From contig CBIHPP010000011.1 of assembly GCA_966212235.1 (NCBI GenBank), positions 186,001 to 250,000 on the forward strand: DNA of 64,000 bases, in the 5' to 3' direction. The position numbers and the translations under genes are program-made. Origin of the DNA: Niastella sp966212235 (lineage in GTDB: Bacteria > Bacteroidota > Bacteroidia > Chitinophagales > Chitinophagaceae). The first letter of the stretch is position 1. Each line of letters opens with the position of its first letter. Shown in pieces: positions 28,805-36,990 of the stretch. A model generated the notes under the pieces. The model was not told the DNA's origin and did no database searches. It saw only the letters and a program-made list of their open reading frames with translations.

Positions 28805-30160
28805 ATGAAAAAGATAATTATAATAATATTAACATGCCTGGGTGGTTTTTTTGTGCCGGTGCAGGCGCAGGATAGCACCGGTCAACAATTACCCCAGCAA
28901 TGGACGTTACAGGACGCCATCAACTATGCGTTGAAAAATAATATCTCCGTAAATACTTTACGGCTCTCTGCGCAATCATCTCAACAGGACCTGTTGCAGT
29001 CGAAAGCGTCTTTGTTTCCCAGTGTAGCAGGTTCCGTTTCGCAATCAATGGTAAACAGCAAGGATGCCGACCCGGTAGTAGGCGGGTTTGCCACACAGGC
29101 CAGCTTTTCGAGCAACTATGGAATCAGTTCTTCGCTCACGCTGTATAATGGCGGCTATTTGAAAAATAATATCAGATCAAAAGACCTGAGTGTACAAATA
29201 GCCAACCTGAACGTACAGGAAACGCAGAATGATATTAGTCTCAGCATTACCCAGGCTTATTTGAACATTCTGCTGGCGCAGGAAAACCGGGTGTCGTTGG
29301 AAGCAGTGCTCAACGCCTCGAAGGAACAATTAAAGCAAGGGCAAATAAAATACAATGCCGGCAGCATTGCCCGCAAAGACCTGGTACAAATAGAATCGCA
29401 GGTAGCAAGTGATGCGTATAACATCGTGAACGCCGATAATACGGTTCGGCTGAACACGCTTGCCTTAAAACAATTGTTGCAGTTGCCGACAACCTATGTA
29501 ATGACGGTTGCAACGCCCGATACCGTTACCGTATCACAAACAGCGCCCGCTTTATTGAATGCGCTGGAAGATGCGCTAAGTACCCGGCCCGAAATAAAAA
29601 ATAAAGATCTGTCCATACAGCTGGCGCAGGTAGAGCTGGAAAAAGTGAAAGCGGGCGCGAAGCCAACCGTTAGTTTGAATGCCGGTCTGGCAACAGGTTA
29701 TAGCAATAACCAGGACTACCATTATTTTACCCAGTTGAATAATAATTTTTATCAATCGCTCGGAGTTACCGTAAGCATACCTATTTACAGCCGCCGGACG
29801 AATAAAACCAATATTGAAAAGTCGAAGATCTCTATTGAGCAGGCGCGGTTGTCGCTGCTGGATACCAAAACAACGTTGAGTCAGCAGGTTGAACAGGCGT
29901 ATATCAACTGGCAAAATGCAAAAGCACAATACAATGCGGCCGAGATACAACTGAACGCCAGTAAAGAAAGCTATGATATTACCAATGAGCAGTTGCGCCT
30001 GGGCGCTATGAACCTGGTAGAGTGGCAGCAACAGAAAACTTCCTATGTGCAGGCTTTGCAATCGTATGTACAATCGAAATACACGGCTTTGTTGTATAAC
30101 AAGGTGTATGAATTTTATGCCGGGAAGGGGATCTCAATAGGCAATGGGCAAAAGCAATGA
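28805..30160 (+). CDS. TolC family outer membrane efflux protein
   Basis: 451-residue outer-membrane channel of a tripartite efflux pump. It has a signal peptide ending 'VPVQAQ' and two repeated TolC-type helical halves ('WTLQDAINYALKNNISVNT' near 32; 'SLSITQAYLNILLAQENR' near 145; 'TTLSQQVEQAYINWQNAKAQ' near 355). Its stop overlaps the start of the next gene by four bases (ATGA), indicating translational coupling. It is the first gene of a MacAB-TolC-like operon that ends in a two-component system. Substrate cannot be deduced from sequence. Confidence 0.93.
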   Translation: MKKIIIIILTCLGGFFVPVQAQDSTGQQLPQQWTLQDAINYALKNNISVNTLRLSAQSSQQDLLQSKASLFPSVAGSVSQSMVNSKDADPVVGGFATQASFSSNYGISSSLTLYNGGYLKNNIRSKDLSVQIANLNVQETQNDISLSITQAYLNILLAQENRVSLEAVLNASKEQLKQGQIKYNAGSIARKDLVQIESQVASDAYNIVNADNTVRLNTLALKQLLQLPTTYVMTVATPDTVTVSQTAPALLNALEDALSTRPEIKNKDLSIQLAQVELEKVKAGAKPTVSLNAGLATGYSNNQDYHYFTQLNNNFYQSLGVTVSIPIYSRRTNKTNIEKSKISIEQARLSLLDTKTTLSQQVEQAYINWQNAKAQYNAAEIQLNASKESYDITNEQLRLGAMNLVEWQQQKTSYVQALQSYVQSKYTALLYNKVYEFYAGKGISIGNGQKQ

Positions 30161-31419
30161 ATATAAAAAACAGTCAGATGAAAAAATACAAATGGATCAT
30201 ATGGGTAGTGCTGGCGCTGGTAGCAGCAGCCGGTATCTGGGCCTGGAAATTCAACAAATCGGCCACTGTGTTGGTGCTGCAATCGGAACATCCGGTGATG
30301 GGCACTATTGCCAACACAGTCACGGCTACCGGTACTATACAGCCGGTAGATACCGTGGCGGTGGGAACCCAGGTAAGCGGCACTATTAAAAGTGTATTTG
30401 TTGATTTTAATGCGACCGTTAAAAAGGGACAACTGCTGGCGCAATTGGATAAAGCCGTGCTGTTAGCCCAGCAGGAACAATTTATCGCCAACCTGTCGCA
30501 GGCCCAGGCCAACCTGGTATTTCAAACCAGTAATTACAACCGGCAGCAGGAATTGTATAAGGCGGGCGCAGTGAGCAAGGCCGATGTAGAGAATGCGTTG
30601 TACCTGTATAATAATGCCAAAGGCAATGTCGCCAGTATACGGGCACAACTGGCATCGGCACAAAGGAATTTATCGTTTGCCGACATTTATTCGCCGATCG
30701 ATGGAACGGTGTTGTCGCGCAGTGTGAGTGAAGGGCAAACGGTGGCGGCTAGTTTAAGCACGCCTACTTTATTCAGCATTGCCAAAGACCTTACAAAAAT
30801 GCAGGTGCAGGCTTCGGTTGATGAAGCGGATATCGGGAGTGTAAAACAGGGGCAACGCGTGGTGTTTACTGTTGATGCTTTTCCGAATGATACTTTTAGC
30901 GGTACGGTGAAAGAGATCAGGTTGCGGCCGAGTGTATCTTCTAACGTGGTAACCTATACCACCATTGTAGATGCGCCCAATGAAGGCCTGAAGTTAAAAC
31001 CCGGCATGACGGCCAGCATCACGGTTTATACAAAAGAAGTGAATAATATCTTATTGGTGTCGGCGCAGGCTGTTGCCTTTCAACCCGATTCAACAGTGCG
31101 GGCGAAATATCCGGTTGGTGGCACAGCAGGCGTGCTGGCAGCATCGCCCACTGGTAATAAAGAATTAACCGGTGCTGGTAAACCGGCATTTGTATGGGTG
31201 AAAAAAGACAGCATGCTGGTGCATCAACCGGTGGTGACCGGCTTAACGGATGAAACCAAAGTGCAGATCTTATCAGGTGTTACCGAAACCGATGAGGTGG
31301 TAACAGGTTACCAGGTTGCCAATAAACAGGCCAGTGCATCCAAAGGAACATCGAGTCCGTTTATGCCCAAGCCACCTGGTGGGAATAAGAAGAGCAATAT
31401 GGGGCCGCCGCCTCAATAA
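30157..31419 (+). CDS. MacA-like periplasmic adaptor subunit (HlyD/RND-type membrane fusion protein)
   Basis: Periplasmic adaptor joining the inner-membrane ABC transporter to the TolC channel. An N-terminal membrane anchor ('WIIWVVLALVAAAGIWAW') is followed by a biotinyl-lipoyl-like half ('GTIQPVDTVAVGTQVSGTIK'), an alpha-helical hairpin (about residues 100-165), the second lipoyl half ('ADIYSPIDGTVLSRSVSEG'), a beta-barrel domain and a membrane-proximal domain. The start at 30157 overlaps the upstream stop; an ATG at 30178 is an equally plausible start. The C-terminal tail is low-complexity, rich in Lys, Pro and Gly. The family is clear; the precise substrate class is unknown. Confidence 0.92.
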   Translation: MNIKNSQMKKYKWIIWVVLALVAAAGIWAWKFNKSATVLVLQSEHPVMGTIANTVTATGTIQPVDTVAVGTQVSGTIKSVFVDFNATVKKGQLLAQLDKAVLLAQQEQFIANLSQAQANLVFQTSNYNRQQELYKAGAVSKADVENALYLYNNAKGNVASIRAQLASAQRNLSFADIYSPIDGTVLSRSVSEGQTVAASLSTPTLFSIAKDLTKMQVQASVDEADIGSVKQGQRVVFTVDAFPNDTFSGTVKEIRLRPSVSSNVVTYTTIVDAPNEGLKLKPGMTASITVYTKEVNNILLVSAQAVAFQPDSTVRAKYPVGGTAGVLAASPTGNKELTGAGKPAFVWVKKDSMLVHQPVVTGLTDETKVQILSGVTETDEVVTGYQVANKQASASKGTSSPFMPKPPGGNKKSNMGPPPQ

Positions 31420-31462
31420 GAAACGCTACACGCCAAATACAGCGGACGGTGTATTTTGTATT

Positions 31463-31493
31463 GCTTGCAGCGTGAAGCTTGTAGCGTGTAGCT
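31463..31493. repeat. Intergenic heptad array (gcttgca/gcgtgta)
   Basis: Four in-phase units, gcttgca, gcgtgaa, gcttgta and gcgtgta, lie in the gap between adaptor and ATPase genes. They are followed at about 31513-31547 by 'tcaactt' words with a longer period. Confidence 0.8.
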
Positions 31494-31552
31494 GAATTAA
31501 CCTAATCATCTCTATCAACTTGTCAACCTTATCAACTTTTCAACTTAATTAC

Positions 31553-32299
31553 ATGTCATCAACAATTCTTGATATTCAAAACCTGAAGCGGGAGTTTGTA
31601 ATGGGGAGCGAAACAGTGCGTGCCTTAAAAGGTGTTTCGTTTGAAGTGCTGCAAGGTGAGTTTGTAACCATCATGGGCAGCAGCGGTTCGGGTAAGACTA
31701 CTTTGTTGAATATCCTGGGATGTCTTGATCAACCGGGTAATGGGAGCTATTTGCTCGATGGGGTAGATGTAAAAGCGCTTTCCCGCAATGAGCTGGCCGG
31801 ATTACGTAACCAGAAGATCGGTTTTGTATTCCAGTCATACAACCTGCTGGCCCGCACATCGGCATTGGAGAATGTAGAGTTGCCGTTGTTGTATAATAAT
31901 AAGATAACCGCCACGCAACGCAAGGAAAGAGCCTTGCAGGCATTACAGGCAGTAAAACTGGGCGACAGGGCCGATCATACGCCTAACCAGCTTTCGGGTG
32001 GACAACAACAACGTGTTGCCATTGCCAGGGCTTTAGTGAATGAACCCGTTATGATCCTGGCCGATGAAGCCACCGGTAACCTCGATACCCGCACATCCTA
32101 TGAAATTATGTTGCTGTTACAGGAACTAAACCGCCAGGGAAAAACGATCGTTTTTGTAACGCATGAACCCGATATCGCGGCTTTTAGCAGTCGTACCATA
32201 ACATTGAAGGATGGGAAGATCGTAAAGGATACGAAAAATGAAAATATTAGATCAGCTAAGGAAGCATTGGAAACGTTGCCGGTGAAGGATGATTATTGA
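31553..32299 (+). CDS. MacB-type ABC transporter ATP-binding protein
   Basis: ATPase subunit of the efflux pump (LolD/MacB-type family), about 248 residues. ATG 31553 is preferred over an upstream in-frame start because the protein then begins at the first beta-strand ('SSTILDIQNLKREFVMG'). Walker A reads 'GSSGSGKTTLL', the Q-loop region 'FVFQSYNLL', the ABC signature 'LSGGQQQRVAIARAL', and Walker B 'VMILADEATGNLD'; the switch His is in 'VFVTHE'. The separate permease follows 60 bp later, a split version of the fused MacB of Proteobacteria. Confidence 0.95.
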   Translation: MSSTILDIQNLKREFVMGSETVRALKGVSFEVLQGEFVTIMGSSGSGKTTLLNILGCLDQPGNGSYLLDGVDVKALSRNELAGLRNQKIGFVFQSYNLLARTSALENVELPLLYNNKITATQRKERALQALQAVKLGDRADHTPNQLSGGQQQRVAIARALVNEPVMILADEATGNLDTRTSYEIMLLLQELNRQGKTIVFVTHEPDIAAFSSRTITLKDGKIVKDTKNENIRSAKEALETLPVKDDY

Positions 32300-32301
32300 A
32301 A

Positions 32302-32336
32302 GCTGCACGCCACACGCTGCACGCCACAAGCCACAA
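32302..32336. repeat. Intergenic heptad array (gctgcac/gccacaa)
   Basis: Five in-phase seven-base units (gctgcac, gccacac, gctgcac, gccacaa, gccacaa) fill most of the 60-bp gap between the ATPase and permease genes, inside an apparent operon. Confidence 0.88.
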
Positions 32337-32359
32337 ACATTCAAGTAATAGAATAAGTT

Positions 32360-33586
32360 ATGAAAATATACAACCTCCTTCGCATTGCATTAAGGGCGTT
32401 GCAGCGGAATAAGCTGCGGGCGTTTTTAACTATGCTGGGAATTATTATAGGCGTTGGTTCGGTGATCACCATGGTGGCCATAGGGCAGGGATCGAAGCAA
32501 AGTATCCGCAGCCAGTTGTCGGGCATGGGATCGAATATGATCAATATCCGGCCAACCAGCAACGTGACCGTAGGTGGTGGCGCAAGGCTGGGCGCGGCTG
32601 ATCTGCAAACCCTAAGGGTAGAGGATGCAAAGGCCATACAAAGTAAAGCGCAGTTTGTTACCGCGGTTTCACCGGCAGTGAGTGCAAATGGACAGGTGAT
32701 CAATGGCGCGCAAAACTGGCCCACTTCCATACAGGGTGTAAGTCCGGGCTATTTAACCATCAGGGAGTGGAAATTGAGATCGGGCGTATCGTTCACCGAT
32801 GCGGATGTAAACAGCGCTGCTAAAGTGGCCCTCATTGGACAAACCATCGTGGATAACCTGTTTACCGCCGGTGAAGATCCTATTGGTAAAATAATCCGGT
32901 TTAACAAGATCCCGTTTAAGGTAATAGGCGTGCTTGCCGAAAAAGGCGAGAACACCTTCGGGCAGGACCAGGATGATATCATACTGGCGCCCTATACTTC
33001 GGTTCAAAAAAGGATCCTGGCTATTACGCATATTCAAACTATTTATGCTTCGGCCGTTAATGAACAAAGTTCTGATACGGCTACCAGGGAAATTACTTCC
33101 ATATTGCGGACCAATCATAAATTACAGCAGGGCGATGAAGATGATTTCAGCGTGCGTACACAAGCTGAATTGATCAATACCATTAGTTCAACCAGCGAAT
33201 TGCTGACGGTATTGCTGGCTGCCATTGCAGGCATCTCTTTATTTGTAGGCGGTATAGGCATTATGAACATCATGTATGTTTCGGTAACGGAGCGGACCCG
33301 GGAGATCGGATTGCGGATGTCGATCGGCGCCCGGGGCATGGACATCTTGCTCCAGTTCCTCGTAGAAGCCGTTTTGATCAGTATAACCGGTGGCATCATT
33401 GGGGTATTGCTGGGTGTTGCGGCCGCCAAACTGGTAACGGTGTTATTCTCGTGGCCAACCCTGGTATCGGAATCCTCTATTATGTTGTCCTTTATGGTGT
33501 GTGCCGTTACAGGTGTGTTCTTTGGCTATTACCCGGCGCAAAAAGCATCGAGGCTCGATCCTATTGAGGCATTGCGGTATGAATAA
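32360..33586 (+). CDS. MacB/FtsX-type ABC transporter permease
   Basis: 408-residue inner-membrane permease. It has an N-terminal transmembrane helix ('FLTMLGIIIGVGSVITMVA'), then a large periplasmic MacB-type core domain (about residues 50-260), then three C-terminal helices of the FtsX domain (about 280-400) with the family motif 'GGIGIMNIMYVSVTERTREIGLRMSIGA'. It partners the ATPase just upstream. In MacB systems it works by a mechanotransmission cycle that drives substrate out through the adaptor and TolC; this is family knowledge. The last codons overlap an out-of-frame ATG that is one possible start of the following kinase. Confidence 0.94.
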   Translation: MKIYNLLRIALRALQRNKLRAFLTMLGIIIGVGSVITMVAIGQGSKQSIRSQLSGMGSNMINIRPTSNVTVGGGARLGAADLQTLRVEDAKAIQSKAQFVTAVSPAVSANGQVINGAQNWPTSIQGVSPGYLTIREWKLRSGVSFTDADVNSAAKVALIGQTIVDNLFTAGEDPIGKIIRFNKIPFKVIGVLAEKGENTFGQDQDDIILAPYTSVQKRILAITHIQTIYASAVNEQSSDTATREITSILRTNHKLQQGDEDDFSVRTQAELINTISSTSELLTVLLAAIAGISLFVGGIGIMNIMYVSVTERTREIGLRMSIGARGMDILLQFLVEAVLISITGGIIGVLLGVAAAKLVTVLFSWPTLVSESSIMLSFMVCAVTGVFFGYYPAQKASRLDPIEALRYE

Positions 33587-33632
33587 ACAGGTCTTAATTC
33601 AGTACCTTCATCCCTTCGGGAAAAAAAATAAT

Positions 33633-34667
33633 ATGCAAAGCGTATCTAACAATATACCATGGCGAAAAATTGTGCTGCATGTAGCGGTATGGTCCCTTGT
33701 GATCTCGATGCCTTATCTGATGCGCTATGATGCTGCTTCCCGGCCAAAAGACCTGGATGACAGCGGTTTCCTGTTGTTGCATGTGTTTACCAGTTTGCTT
33801 TGGATCCCTGTATATTATTTCAATTCTTTTGTTCTTACACGCCGGTTGCTATACCCGCGTAAGTATGTAGCTTATGCAGGAGCGGTGCTGTGTATGTTTG
33901 CCTTATGCATGCTCATTCATAGCTCGTTGTTTGCCATTTTAATCCATAGCCGCCCGTTTAAAATAATGAATGGCGCCTTATTCAACCTGATCCCTTTTCT
34001 GGCAGTGTTGGCCATTGGGACTGCCTCCCGGCAGGCGCAGGATAAGGTGCAGTCTGATAAACTGATGCAGCAACGGCATGAAGAAAACCTGAAAACAGAA
34101 TTGTCATTTCTTCGATCACAGATCAGTCCGCATTTTATGTTTAACGTGCTCAACAACATGCTGGCGATGGCGCGATTGAAAAGCGATCAGCTGGAACCTA
34201 CTATCATAAAATTATCGTCGTTGATGCGATACATTTTGTATGAAACGGATGAGGAAACCGTATCGTTGAAAAAGGAAACAGAGTACCTGCAAAGTTATAT
34301 CGACCTGCAACGGCAGCGGATCGGCAATAAAGTGCAACTGAAGGTACGTATGGAACCGGGCGAAGATGAATTTGCGATTGCCCCGATGTTGCTGATCCCT
34401 TTTATTGAAAATGCTTTCAAACATGGAACGAGCGCTATTAACGACCCGGTGATAGATGTTGAATTGTACACCAGTAGTAATATGCTTTACTTCAGGGTAG
34501 CGAATAAATACAATAAAGGTGTTGAAGAAATAAAAGATAAAACATCGGGCATCGGGTTACAGAATGTAAAAAGACGATTAAATTTATTGTATGGTAACCG
34601 GTACAGCCTGCTGATAAATGATATTGATAACTGGTTTACCGTATCATTGCAAATAAACCTGCAGTAA
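33633..34667 (+). CDS. LytS/YehU-type sensor histidine kinase
   Basis: Membrane histidine kinase, about 344 residues from ATG 33633. ATG 33579, overlapping the permease stop, would add 18 residues and cannot be excluded. Four predicted membrane helices lie in the first ~140 residues, with no extracellular sensor domain of note. The His_kinase (PF06580) H-box is visible as 'LRSQISPHFMFNVLNNML', followed by the N-box 'IPFIENAFKHGT' and a G-box 'SGIGLQNVKRRL'. It is immediately followed by a LytTR regulator, and both close the efflux operon, so the pair probably senses envelope stress or the pump's substrate; the signal is inference. Confidence 0.92.
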   Translation: MQSVSNNIPWRKIVLHVAVWSLVISMPYLMRYDAASRPKDLDDSGFLLLHVFTSLLWIPVYYFNSFVLTRRLLYPRKYVAYAGAVLCMFALCMLIHSSLFAILIHSRPFKIMNGALFNLIPFLAVLAIGTASRQAQDKVQSDKLMQQRHEENLKTELSFLRSQISPHFMFNVLNNMLAMARLKSDQLEPTIIKLSSLMRYILYETDEETVSLKKETEYLQSYIDLQRQRIGNKVQLKVRMEPGEDEFAIAPMLLIPFIENAFKHGTSAINDPVIDVELYTSSNMLYFRVANKYNKGVEEIKDKTSGIGLQNVKRRLNLLYGNRYSLLINDIDNWFTVSLQINLQ

Positions 34668-34669
34668 CC

Positions 34670-35380
34670 ATGATGAAATGTATAGCGATAGATGACGAGC
34701 CTTTTGCCCTGCAATTATTAAAGGACTACATCAGTCAGGTGCCTTACCTGGAACTGGTGGCCTTGTGCGAAGATGTTTTTGAGGCCAATAAAGTATTGCA
34801 ACAGCAGGAGATCGATCTGGTGTTTACTGATATCCAGATGCCCCGGTTAACGGGTTTGCAATTCATACAAAGCCTGACCGAGCGGCCCATGTTTATATTA
34901 ATTACTGCGTATGATAAATTTGCCCTGGAAGGTTTTAACCTGAATGTGGTGGATTATGTGTTAAAGCCGGTGGAGTTAAGCCGGTTTTTACTGGCCTGTA
35001 ACAAAGCCTGGGAATTGTACCAGCTAAAAAAGGGCGCAAAACATGCTCCGGAAACAGCGCCTGCTTATTTTTTTGTTAATGCGGAATACAGACAGGTGAA
35101 GATCATGTTCAAAGATATTACCTGGATAGAAGGCGTGAAGGATTATATCAAGATCAATCTACGCCCGCCGGCAAAACCATTGCTTGTACGCATGAGTATG
35201 AAAGGGGTTGAAGAAGAATTGCCATCGGCTCAGTTTATTAGAATACACAAATCATATATAGTCTCCATCGATAGTATCACATCCGTCCGCAAAAGCAGCG
35301 TATTCATCGATCAGTTAGAACTTCCCGTCGGTGAAACGTACCAAAGCGTTATTGAGCAATTAACAAAACGAAAAGGTTAG
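34670..35380 (+). CDS. LytTR family DNA-binding response regulator
   Basis: 236-residue response regulator. The receiver domain has acidic residues 'IDDE' near the N-terminus, phospho-acceptor Asp54 ('VFTDIQMPRLTG') and 'VDYVLKPVELSRF'. The C-terminal LytTR DNA-binding domain covers about residues 130-232 ('ITWIEGVKDYIKINL', 'FIRIHKSYIVSIDSI'). It starts two bases after the kinase stop, as usual for LytS/LytR-type pairs. It probably regulates the upstream pump operon; LytTR proteins bind direct repeats, which I did not identify here. Confidence 0.94.
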   Translation: MMKCIAIDDEPFALQLLKDYISQVPYLELVALCEDVFEANKVLQQQEIDLVFTDIQMPRLTGLQFIQSLTERPMFILITAYDKFALEGFNLNVVDYVLKPVELSRFLLACNKAWELYQLKKGAKHAPETAPAYFFVNAEYRQVKIMFKDITWIEGVKDYIKINLRPPAKPLLVRMSMKGVEEELPSAQFIRIHKSYIVSIDSITSVRKSSVFIDQLELPVGETYQSVIEQLTKRKG

Positions 35381-35586
35381 GTTGGAACGCCTTAGGGCGA
35401 GCTTATTGCTTGTATTTGTATTCATTCGCACACTTGTCTCGCTTTAGCGGCTAATTATGTAGATATCCCTCTTCCTGATAGGTACTTTTATTTATTGTTG
35501 CTATAACCTGCTAAAGCTGTATCTGCATACCATATTCCTTCGCGTTATTTAAGTTAACAGGAATCGCCCTTTTGAAAAACCCAGTT

Positions 35587-36162
35587 ATGAGCAACTTACT
35601 GTTTAAAAAGATCAATATTTTCCTTAAGGTCAATGAACATACCATCGATGGGTATTTCAATGCCAACGACCCCGCGCCCATTTATAAAAGGCAGCTTAGC
35701 CAGGAGTTTGAGGAATATATTATGAATTACGCCCCCAGCATAAAAAGATATTCAACGGTTACTTATAAATTAAACTGCGTAAACGAATCGGATAAAGAAT
35801 TTACCGATCCGTTGGTGCATGCCATCCGCCGTCATTTTTCTTTAAAGAAATCTATCAGGGAGGCCGAGTTTAAAAAGTTTAAAAAACGTAATTGGATGCT
35901 GCTGGTTTTTAGTCTGCTCACTGTTATGTTTTTCCAGGGCGTAATGCCATTGATATTTAATGCCGAGCATCGCATTCATTCTGCCTTCAGCAATGCGCTC
36001 GATGTATTTAGCTGGGTCATACTTTGGAAGCCTATTGAAAAGCTCATCTTTTACTGGAACCCTTTCCTGAAAGAGATCTCCATTTTTGACAAGCTGGTCA
36101 ATGCACCTATACATATTGTATGTGAAAACAAGGAAATGGCATCTGTAGAATATGCAGCATGA
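35587..36162 (+). CDS. Hypothetical protein with two membrane helices
   Basis: 191 residues from ATG 35587; a TTG five codons upstream is an alternative. There is no signal peptide. An N-terminal soluble domain of about 105 residues ('KKINIFLKVNEHTIDGYF', 'YIMNYAPSIKRYSTVTY') precedes a basic segment and two hydrophobic stretches ('WMLLVFSLLTVMFFQGVMPL' and 'ALDVFSWVILWKPIEKLIFYW'). I do not recognise a family. Its stop overlaps the start of the next gene by four bases, so the two are translationally coupled and probably act together. Confidence 0.75.
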   Translation: MSNLLFKKINIFLKVNEHTIDGYFNANDPAPIYKRQLSQEFEEYIMNYAPSIKRYSTVTYKLNCVNESDKEFTDPLVHAIRRHFSLKKSIREAEFKKFKKRNWMLLVFSLLTVMFFQGVMPLIFNAEHRIHSAFSNALDVFSWVILWKPIEKLIFYWNPFLKEISIFDKLVNAPIHIVCENKEMASVEYAA

Positions 36163-36848
36163 TAAAGATTGCCTCCATATTTTTCCTTACCCTGGTGTTC
36201 ATGAGCCAACCTGGTTTTAGTCAATCAGAAATGAACTTTGAACAGTACCATGTAGTGAGCCCCGGGCAGCCTTATTCCTATATGCCGGTTATGCACTATC
36301 AGCATGCCAGGAACTGGTATGCCGAAGCGCGTTATAATTATGAAGATGCGGAGACATTTTCATTATACCTGGGCAGAGCGTTTACAGGCGAAAAAAATGA
36401 TCTGAACTTTTCCGTTGTGCCCTTGCTGGGCGGATCGGTAGGGCGGTTCAACGGCATCTCTACCGGGTTGAATATTGATATGGATTACAATAAATTCTTT
36501 TTTTCTTCCCAATCTCAATACTCGAAGTCAACGAGCCAGTTTAGTACCGATTTCCTGTACAGCTGGTCTGAAGTAGGTTATCAAAGCCTGAAGTGGTTTT
36601 ATGCCGGTTTGAGTGTTCAGCATACGTTCGACCGGGCGATCGGTAATGAACTGCAACCGGGCGTAATGATCGGGTTTACCTTCAACAGATTCTCTATCCC
36701 TGTTTATACATTCGATCCGTTTAATAGCGGTAGAAACTTTATTGTTGGGCTTACCATGGAGTGGAAGCATGCAAAAAGAAAACAGCCTGCTTTTCCTGTC
36801 GTTAAAAGCGATACGCCACCTGTTAATCCGACGGATCAAACCTGGTAA
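36159..36848 (+). CDS. Hypothetical outer-membrane barrel-like protein
   Basis: 229-residue protein with signal peptide ending 'PGFSQ'. The mature part alternates hydrophobic and polar residues and ends in aromatic strands ('ARNWYAEARYNYEDAETFSLYLG', 'FIVGLTMEWKHA'), as in small outer-membrane beta-barrels of Bacteroidota. It is coupled by an ATGA overlap to the membrane protein upstream. No specific family is recognised. The pairing of an inner-membrane-like protein with an outer-membrane-like one hints at an envelope-spanning function, which is inference. Confidence 0.72.
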   Translation: MIKIASIFFLTLVFMSQPGFSQSEMNFEQYHVVSPGQPYSYMPVMHYQHARNWYAEARYNYEDAETFSLYLGRAFTGEKNDLNFSVVPLLGGSVGRFNGISTGLNIDMDYNKFFFSSQSQYSKSTSQFSTDFLYSWSEVGYQSLKWFYAGLSVQHTFDRAIGNELQPGVMIGFTFNRFSIPVYTFDPFNSGRNFIVGLTMEWKHAKRKQPAFPVVKSDTPPVNPTDQTW

Positions 36849-36990
36849 GCAATTTTACTTACTGTAGTTGTAGTATACTAGTAAATAAATAATGGATATG
36901 AATTGGAAAGAAATAGCGGTTGATAGCTTCCGTTAATTTAGTACCTGAAAAACCATTCACTGAAGTTGTCTAAAAATCCAATGTCCTGAA

